In this document: positions 56,394 to 64,000 of the stretch, piece after piece
Layout: each line of letters begins with the position of its first letter
Numbering within the stretch: position 1 is the first letter of the stretch
DNA from: Metarhizium brunneum
Taxonomy: Eukaryota; Ascomycota; Sordariomycetes; Hypocreales; Clavicipitaceae
NCBI RefSeq assembly: GCF_013426205.1
Contig: NC_089423.1
Location: 5,580,001 to 5,644,000 of the forward strand
Direction of reading: 5' to 3'
Length of the DNA stretch: 64,000 bases
Program-made: the position numbers and the translations under genes
The notes under the pieces: model-generated
The model's database searches: none
Told to the model about the DNA's origin: nothing
Seen by the model: the letters and a program-made list of their open reading frames with translations, nothing else

Positions 56394-59300
56394 TCTGGCT
56401 TGGTCTGTATAGGGGCCGGCTGTGTGTTGAATTGGTATTGCCAACTCGGCAATGCAGATGAGGTAGAGATGGAGTTGCGAGATGCAGAGTGTGGGGCGGC
56501 GACGTACGCTGCATCTCGAATGGCGCTTCTGCAGTCTGCACTAACCTTGGCTTTCAAATGTTCAATTCGATGCTCACGCACATGTCATGATTTTGGCCGA
56601 AAATTCACGCGGTTGAGCGTTCATGGCGCACAGAAACCATGACATATGACATGGATAGGATGCCGCTGAGGGATCTGGAGCTTGCATTTACACCCAACCC
56701 ACTCACTCCAGCCTTTACCTTGCCTGGCAAGGTCGATTTATTCCTGACGCATTATCAACTGCAGGTTTTGTGCCAGCAATAAACTTCAATCTCAAACTCT
56801 GTCTTTTATATCTTCCTCGCCCAAGACACGGCCCCCCCTTTTTTCTGGGACACTTACATTCAGTCAACGAGGTTCTTTCAGCATGCGCCACACACTCCCT
56901 TTTCACACGGCCATTTCGATAGCAGAACAAGTCGCAGCGCATCGATTCGGCATGTACGCGACGTTGGCGGTATACCGTGTGGCAATTCCTCATCGACTAC
57001 TGGTACTACACCTCCTGACGCCAGCTACAACAATGTGATTGTGCAGACGCATCCTTCTCCTCAAATAGGCCTCGTCTCGTGGGGAAACTCGACTGCTGAG
57101 CCTCCTAGACAAACGGAGACGCCAAGTGGAAGACTGGCGTGAACAAACTCGTCGAGCGTGGACTCGAGGGACCTCTGATGGCAAGACTGGCGCCGGCGAG
57201 CAGATCAGTGTGCTGGCGGCCGTTGCTGGTCTATTTGTTGGTGACGGCAGGCCCCTACACGGCCAAGTCGGGGGAGAGTTTTGGAGGAAGCGATAACGGT
57301 GGGGACGAAGGAGCTGGAGAAGGCCGGCAATGGGAACTCGAGTGGTGGGAAGAATGGAAAGAATTCAGCGGCCCCAAAGGAAAGTTGTTCACGGGTTTCC
57401 TTAACGCTGCCCTACACATGTACAAGCTTCGGTCTTTGTTCCTCAATTTTCCTAATGCAGCGGCCGGTCAACAGTCTCTGGTGATAGAATAACTGTCTTG
57501 TGAATGGTATACCATTGGACGAGCCTTGCGAGAATCCGGCTCCCAAACTAGACTGTCAATGGCTATTATTAGTCCGTCAGGTTTTGATTACAGACTCCTT
57601 TACGAGAGATAAACACCAGTCAGGACTGAGAAGCCTCTCGCGGGGTGTTGGAATAATTCTCTGCGCAACAGGAACTTGAGAAGCATTCATCCCTTTGGCA
57701 CACTATCTCATAGATGCGGCTGTTTGGTTCACGACAGCAAGATGGGTTTCCCCGGAACAGAATAAACCCGTCTCAGAGTCGAGTATTCAACGCTGGAAAA
57801 GACGGCGGCCCAGCCAGCTTCATCAAATTTGCTATTGGTGTCTTCACATCGACTTACAACTTTACACGTATCCAACATGTCGGCAAAAGTCAGACGGAAT
57901 ACCACCCCTTTCCAACCACACATGCTCTACCAAGTGCACAAACTACACCTGCACAGAAGCCTGAAATAACCAAGATGCGCATCAAGGCTCTCAAACATAG
58001 AAAATTCAACCAAGACAAACCCAACCTGCGGTGCCAGATGACGAATCATGCAGTCTTCTACTGTACGGCTTACACGAACCGCTGGCCCCTGCTTCCATGT
58101 GAATCATGCAGAAACTATGAGGCCATTTCTAATGACGAGTCTTTTCAAAACGTCATCCAAGATATCCCAGCCCTGAGACCTTGCCACGGAGGGGATATGT
58201 CGAAACCCAGCAGGTGATGTACATGCATATACCCGACCGGAGAATTTCGCATCACCAATGGCAAGCCGGGAGGCCGGACCCGTGGACGCAACTGATTCAC
58301 CCAAATAAGCACTCCGTACTGGTACTATTGCCATCGAGAGAAGGCAAAGGCGGCAAAAGTGGCGTTCTTGTGCGCGCTGAGGCAAATCCCCCTTTCTGGG
58401 ACCTGTGCCGTCCTCCCGTCCTCGATGCCCAGAGACATGGCCGCGCGACAACCGCCTCCCGGGGACATTGGGAGCCCTCTTCCTCGAGTGTGCTCCCTGC
58501 AAGCGAGATTCCATGTTTCTTTCGACAGAAGGTAGAAGACGTGCCCCCCTTGGGCCCGAAAGTATCGGCATACGTCCAGTCTCGCACACGGGCTTTCAGA
58601 ATCGCGGCTCTCCTTTCGGCTTTTCATCCGGATTGCTGTTTTGAAAGGCTCTCGACTTTATATAACCCATGATTTGAGCCTTTGGCATCACATGCCATGG
58701 GAGGAAATTACCAGGCAGCGCGGCTAGTGCGTCGACGCCGTGTAACGACTTTCCCCGCCTCATGTCCAGGATCGCTGGAAACCAAGTCGAAGCTCATGAT
58801 CGTGCATGCCATGGCTAAACCACCCCCAACTATAATGTGCTCGCTCGGGCTCTGCCGTTTGCACGGAGCAGTACGCAGTCACTCAGAGAACAAGGTGATT
58901 GCCAGGTCGTAAACCCCCCGGTATCTGGAGGCAGAAGAGCGACATTGCACACCAAAATGTTTGTATATTTTGTGCCAAATGTACGCCGTCGTGCCCTGCG
59001 AGAAAAGCTAAGCGTTTTCAAGAGTACAGAGCATGGCCGTGGTAATTTTCCAAAAAAACACCCTCGCGCAAGACCTGGATTGTGGCCGCCTTGCAGCCAC
59101 CTGGCAAGGCGTCAACCGACGGCATCCCTGTCCCTAACATTTCTTGTGGGAGGGGGACATGGCCTTTCAGCCGCCAATCTTTCCATGTACTCCGTATGAT
59201 GGTTGCCGCTGCTCCAGTAGAAAGATTGGATGGTGGTTTTGGCACTGCTGCCATGCCCGTCTGCACGGGACATGGAAGGGGGGGGGGGTCGTGCTACACT

Positions 59301-60446
59301 GAGATCGGTTTAGGGCTCAAGGGCGTAGTCCATGGCTATTAGCTGGCTGAGCGGATTCTCCGATATTGGTGTCTGTTGCGGCCTGATCTGTCATACATCA
59401 TCGTGTCACAGTGGCGTGCTTTGGAGGGAGGGGATTGCAATTGCAAGGCCCGGACGGGGCAGAGCATGGCCCAAAATGAGCCAGACTTGCTTCCACTCCA
59501 TGTACTCTGTACGGAGTAGTATTGTCAAACACTTGTCTTTGACGAATACTTTGGCGTAACAGGTCCTCGATTTCTTCGGCCCGCCGGTACCCGCGAGGCA
59601 GACGGCGAATGCCTGCATGTGCCGTTATCTCAAGAGATTGGACGGCATTCCTCGGTGCAGAGTACTCGGGAACAATGTGTGCCGGCACAGTTGGGCTTTG
59701 AATAAACGTGTTATGCCAAGTTATATGCCCAACCCACCAAGTCAGCTTGAATGGTGAATGGTCGCGTATGTATGTCTCCATCAGTCGCCGATGGGCACCT
59801 TCATCTTTCTCATGGAACCACGCCCAGCATCTTCACTGTAGCCATTCAAGCACTGGACGCGCACGGGATGCAGCTTCATATACGGAATAATAGCCTGCTT
59901 TGGGCGCACATCCCCGCGGCATCTTGTGGTCTACTCGACGTGAAACCTTCCAAAAATAGCAAACCGCGAAATAAAATGCCACTTCAATACAGAAACAGAC
60001 CATTGAACAGAAAGCTGGAGAATACATCTCTTTGATTGGCTGAACAGACAATCAGGACTTGGCCAAGATTTTCATCAAAACATACAGCACACCGTCCTCC
60101 GCTTTGCGGTCAACTCGGCCGAGTGTGCATGAGACAATCGCCGAGGTCCACCAGACGGTTGACGGCGCCGCGCAAACAATATGCAGATCCCTAGGCAGAC
60201 ACAATGGAGAGGTTGGCCGAGGTTGTCTGAGTCGGGAATCAATTCGTCGCGGAACGAGAAACTGTCGACAAGGTGTCTCTTTTTCAGTGTCGAGACGTCC
60301 GGGAGCATCAAGACCGGCCTCCGACATGCACGTGTTGAATTTGGTCTCATTTCATCTCATCTAATGACAATATTCTAGCCAAGGACTCTACCACGTCGTC
60401 TATCACGCTATATTCTTATGCAGTCCATATCCCGGGACACTCACCA
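56394..60446. other. 4-kb gene-poor stretch
   Basis: No intact gene is supported. From about 56640 to 57300 there are protein-like pieces on the plus strand in different frames (see the separate entry). The rest (57500-60446) has only random open frames, plus TACTCCGTA-type elements at 58311, 59188 and 59510. Confidence 0.5.
56884..57292 (+). pseudogene. Possible relic of a serine/threonine-rich surface protein gene
   Basis: After a TTTCAG acceptor-like site at 56881, one frame reads GIPCGNSSSTTGTTPPDASY and VSWGNSTAEPPRQTETPSG, then stops. A different frame downstream reads DGKTGAGEQISVLAAVAGLF before another stop. Serine/threonine-rich sequence followed by a small hydrophobic helix is the layout of fungal wall-sensor or mucin-like proteins. 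The two parts are out of frame and no promoter-side exon is clear, so this is a weak call. It may be chance. Confidence 0.25.
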
Positions 60447-61584
60447 CTAAAGCCCCCTCACACATTTCTTCCTCTCTTCATGCAAGGCATCCAAAACTTC
60501 CAGCCCCTGTACCAACTGCGCCGTGACCGTTTCCACCCCCACAGTATTGTTCCTATCAAAGAGGTTGTAATGGTCCGCATCGACATCAATAACCGCCTTG
60601 ATGAATGAGGGATACCGCGCTTCCCAACCAAGCAGTTTCTCGTCCCGGAAAAGATCAACCAAACAAGGAGGTGCGGCATCTTGACTCTTGCCACTGCTCA
60701 CATGGCTCGGTGCCGGTTTCGCAGGTTTGATGCAGCGTAGCAGCACAGCTGGCGGCGGGCTGCCACCTGCAACGGGCCCCGATATGTCGGTTTGTGCGTC
60801 TTTGACATAGGTCTTCACGGCAGTCGTCTGCCACTTGCCATCGGAGCCGACAGGCTTGTGGAGGACCTCCCCCTCTCGGACGGCGAATGTCTCACCTGCG
60901 ACGGTGAACTTGACATCCGTGCTGGCGTCACTGTCCGAGGCATCCCACCAAGGCAGGTCCCAATGCTGAAGCATAACGTCGCAGTTGTCGAATGACTTCT
61001 GCACCAACGGCGGTATGCCCGCCAGCTCAGGCTTGGACGTCGGCACCGTGATCTTGCTCCTGGCAATATGATACGGCGAGTCTATGATGAGAAGCCCTGC
61101 CACTGAGATGGGATACGCCCCTGGGTTGGCGGCAATGGCTCGTGCCATGGCGAGAGACAGATACCCCCCAAGGGACCATCCTGTCCAACAATGGACAAAA
61201 AGAATTAGCCCTCATTTCCTTGCCGCAAATTATACTCCCCCTTCGGTGGCCCGGACTAAGTTGTTCCGGCAAGGCCATTGAGGAGCGGGCAAAGAAAGGG
61301 AAAAAAAAAGACTCACCTCCCAACATTATGGGACCAACCAACTCCCCCGCAATAAAATCAAGATACTTCTTTGCCATTTCATCCATGCCTCCTTCCCACG
61401 GCAAACCTTCAAAGTAGTTGGGGTTGTGAACGGCCCATACATCGCGTGCTAAGCTCCCCAGGACAAAGTAACTAAAGGTCGTACCGCCGCCATCGTGAAT
61501 CAAGACGAGCGGCAGAGGCGAGTTGTGAGCCTTGCCAGGAGGTACGAACTGTACTTGGGTTGGGTTCGGGCCACCCGGGAACAT
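60447..61584 (-). CDS. Standalone thioesterase-domain alpha/beta hydrolase
   Basis: Two exons, 61584-61317 and 61180-60447, give 333 residues. It is like the thioesterase domain that ends polyketide and non-ribosomal peptide synthetases, but alone. Marks: LPLVLIHDGGGTTFSYFVLG near the start (oxyanion region), nucleophile elbow GWSLGGYLSLAMARAI with Ser about 92 (the splice falls within it), and His in VDADHYNLF (about 293), with Asp likely before it. Type II thioesterases hydrolyse acyl groups from carrier proteins; some free-standing forms release products. No synthase gene is in the window, so the partner, if any, is elsewhere. The start MFPGGPNPTQVQF is close to the fold, with no signal peptide. 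Confidence 0.85.
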
Positions 61585-63250
61585 TGTTCGTGATGGGCCC
61601 CTTGCTTGGTGAAGGTGAACGCCTGGTAACGAAGAAGTTCGCGACGGAGGGTCCGATGCGGGAAACGAGGGCGGACAAAGGCCTGGGGGGGAGGGAAGGG
61701 ACCCAATGCCCAGAAATGCAAGGCCAAGATACACAGTAGCACTCTCGTTTACCGAGTTCCCTCTTCGGTGTCCTGAAAGATCTAGATGCCGCCGCCGGAA
61801 CCAACAGCGAGATCAGTGCTTTATACCCGCGGCAACGATTGTTCGTCGGTGGCGTGCCCCGGCTCGAGTGCCGCGGCGTCGCGTGGAGCAAAGGACAATA
61901 GACGGCTTCAACACAATGCCGAAACAGGCATCAGGCTAACCAGGGTGCCGTGGCCCGTCCCTTTTCTCAGCGATCAGAGATGCAAATCCGGCAGGCAGAG
62001 GCGAGGAGGCCAAAGGGTGTCTGTCCCAAAGGGGGTCCGACACACGGCAGCGGCGTTAAACCGTACGCCCCCAACAACAACGGTGGTCCGGGACGCACGA
62101 CACGAAGGGACAATGTGAGTGCAAGTGCTTGAAGATGTCCAAGGTCGAGTGACGAGTGCCGAGCGACAAATATCGCATATGCGGAGGTGTCAAGGTCGAT
62201 GGCCATCCCGAAGATGGCCTGCGGTTCTCGCCTGCGCGACCCCTCACTTCCGTTCCTTCCTTGCCAAGTTGCCCGCCTTGTTTCCAGCCCCACAATCCAA
62301 TTAAATTTATTCAGTCCATCGCCCCCGTCATCCAATTTCCAAATTGGCATCACCGGCATCGATATCGACATCGACATTGCCATTTCGTGGTGGTACTACT
62401 CCAAATTTCCCCGCTTGACATGGACATAGACATGGACATGGGCCGCGGCAGGCATGCATGCTATTCACCGCTGGCCATCGCCGCCGCCCTCGCAATTCCA
62501 GGCCAAACATGTCTCACTCACTCAAGTGTAATTTGTAAGGCTCAAGCTTCATCTCCAGCCTCCTCGCGTCACCTTACATCTTCTTTTGCTCATGTGAGCC
62601 TCCCAGTACTCCGTAACTCGCTGCATTGCTCTGCCAACTCGATGTATTTTCTTCTTCTTCTCCCCGGCACACAATGAATGACCCTTTCCACCTCCCCAGC
62701 CCCCAGTCAGATTCATGTCAGTGCGCGCCCATGATACATGCCATTTGAACATGGCCAAATGTTGCATATTCACAAGTTCAATACCAAGCGACTCAAAATT
62801 GCCCAACATGATAAATTGTGCTTGAAACAAAAAGCTTGGCGGTCCCGGGCCCATAACGCCGGCCGCGTGCTATACTCCAATCGCCGCCATCACCAAGCGA
62901 ACAGCACCACCAATGGAAGCCCTGGTAACAGGTATCACCAAGTATGCCTCGGCTGCTGAAGCATCGGTCAGTATCCTACATGAGTCAAGCTCCTACTATA
63001 CGCTGCCAAAGAAGAAAAACCCCTGGCTTGTCATCACCACTCCCATAAAAGCCGAGGCCGACAATATCCCAAAAGATGCACCACAAAAGAGTAATCCAAT
63101 GTCCACTTGTAACTCCCCTGCCGTTCCCCGAGAATCAGAACAAACCTAAAATGAGATACAGAGAAGGAAAGTGCAGTTGGCGTGTGTCTCTTGTCGTAAT
63201 GCCAATCCACGCAGGCACTAGGGGGCATCCAACCACACTCGAGACTTTCC
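61585..63250. other. Intergenic region
   Basis: Upstream region of the thioesterase gene and 3' flank of the edge gene. It includes short degenerate GACATN repeats near 62360-62440 and TACTCCGTA at 62607. No coding feature is supported. Confidence 0.5.
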
Positions 63251-64000
63251 TCACAGGCAAGCTTCAACAAACTGCATTAATTCGTGCTTTGGTAGTCTCC
63301 CAGCAAACTTCTGGAGCAGTGTGGTTGCTAGCGCAATGTTCGACGGATTGTTGTGCCGCATAGACCCCTTCCCGCTGGCAAGGGTCATGTTCAAGGACCA
63401 GCTGTTTGGCATCTATCACACCCAAAGTACTTAGCAATTCGTCCATGGCTTGTCAGCGTCATATTTGAGCCTGCTTACCTCGTGCTGGATCAAGTCCCTC
63501 ATAGACTCCAAAGACTCTGCTTTGCTCAAATCTTGGAAATCCAGCGTCTCTATAAGAGACCTGATTTGAGACACGAGGGAATCGCCCGTGGCTGAGATCT
63601 CTGGAGTCACCACCGACTCGGCAACTCTCAGAATCTCCTCGTGGAAGCCACGGCGCTCCCAGTGTGTCCAGTTGTCAGCTGCCTGCAAAACATTAAGGAT
63701 GACTTTCGCTAGCCGCCTGTCTCTGCTGATGTGTTGTCCAGCCGTCATTGGTGACAGATCACTGAATGTCCTGCTATAATAAGCCGCAGCCAGGTCGTCG
63801 AAGCTCTCGAAGCCAATTGACTGCAAATGCCGTATTATGCTTTCCACGCGTTCATCCGTGGCTGCATTCCGCGCTGGAATCGGACCGCTTCCGGTTGGTG
63901 CTTGGGGGGTGCCGGTACCATGGTGAGTATTTTGACCTATTTCGGTTTCAACTCCTGGCGCTGGTGCCTCCAACATTGGAGAATAGCTTATAGATCCGGT
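63251..64000 (-). CDS. Fungal conserved-domain protein, probably a regulator; 3' part (5' end outside window)
   Basis: Minus-strand exons: one from beyond 64000 down to 63479, and a last exon 63412-63251. The donor GTAAGC follows a GAG codon, and the last exon joins in phase as MPNSWSLNMTLASGKG, ending FVEACL-TGA. The visible 227 residues have a disordered proline-rich lead, then IIRHLQSIGFESFDDLAAAY and NWTHWERRGFHEEILRVAES. A final block reads ALATTLLQKFAGRLPKHELM. This arrangement recalls the C-terminal domain of a group of Hypocreales and Eurotiales proteins that often carry a bZIP-type or basic N-terminal region. The DNA-binding part, if present, is off the window. The family assignment is from memory. 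Confidence 0.6.

Noticed and set aside
1..64000. tRNA genes, rRNA, CRISPR arrays, intact transposons
   Set aside because: I scanned by eye for T-arm-like GGTTCRA motifs, direct-repeat arrays and transposase motifs and found none convincing. A covariance-model search could still reveal a tRNA.

Overview
The window is nuclear DNA of a filamentous ascomycete. Genes are split by short introns (about 50 to 170 bases) with GTATGT, GTACGT or GTAAGT donors and C(T)AAC-type branch sites. The proteins are of Pezizomycotina type: a Zn2Cys6-type regulator tail, a fungal rhodopsin-domain membrane protein, MET2, ADA2, NUP170, ERG28 and a TMEM184 family member. The overall look suggests a Sordariomycete, probably Hypocreales (Clavicipitaceae-like); that placement is inferred from recall and was not tested by alignment.

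Layout. 1-5.9 kb: the 3' end of a GC-rich regulator gene, a TMEM184/OST-alpha-type membrane protein, and a decayed siderophore-esterase-like pseudogene. 5.9-7.4 kb: an AT-rich stretch with no gene I can assign. 7.4-17.5 kb: THO2 (mRNA export) and MET2 (methionine synthesis), transcribed apart from a 1-kb shared promoter that carries two CACGTG boxes. 17.5-28.7 kb: a 4.2-kb gene-free stretch, a phosphate permease, a small secreted cysteine-rich protein and a rhodopsin-domain membrane protein. 29.5-37.9 kb: a disordered conserved protein, an HD-domain phosphohydrolase, a group of tiny single-pass membrane protein candidates and a Cdc25-like rhodanese phosphatase. 38.5-51.1 kb is the housekeeping core: ADA2 (SAGA), ERG28 and the 3-ketoacyl-CoA reductase (a divergent lipid pair), histidyl-tRNA synthetase and NUP170. 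51.7-56.4 kb: a class I methyltransferase, a CadD-like transporter, an unknown type I membrane protein and an EXPERA/TMEM97 protein. 56.4-64 kb: mostly gene-free, with a standalone thioesterase and, at the edge, the 3' end of a fungal conserved-domain gene.

Exon models were built by hand from splice signals; in every multi-exon model the phases close to a whole number of codons. Most genes have unrelated functions, as is usual for fungal chromosomes. The functional pairings worth noting are ERG28 next to the ketoacyl reductase (both ER lipid synthesis) and MET2 with its upstream CACGTG boxes. I found no complete biosynthetic cluster, CRISPR array, rRNA, recognisable tRNA or intact transposon. 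The less explained signals are the group of tiny membrane proteins, the scattered TACGGAGTA palindromes outside coding exons, a secreted protein whose stop codon is created by splicing, and the multiply disabled esterase.
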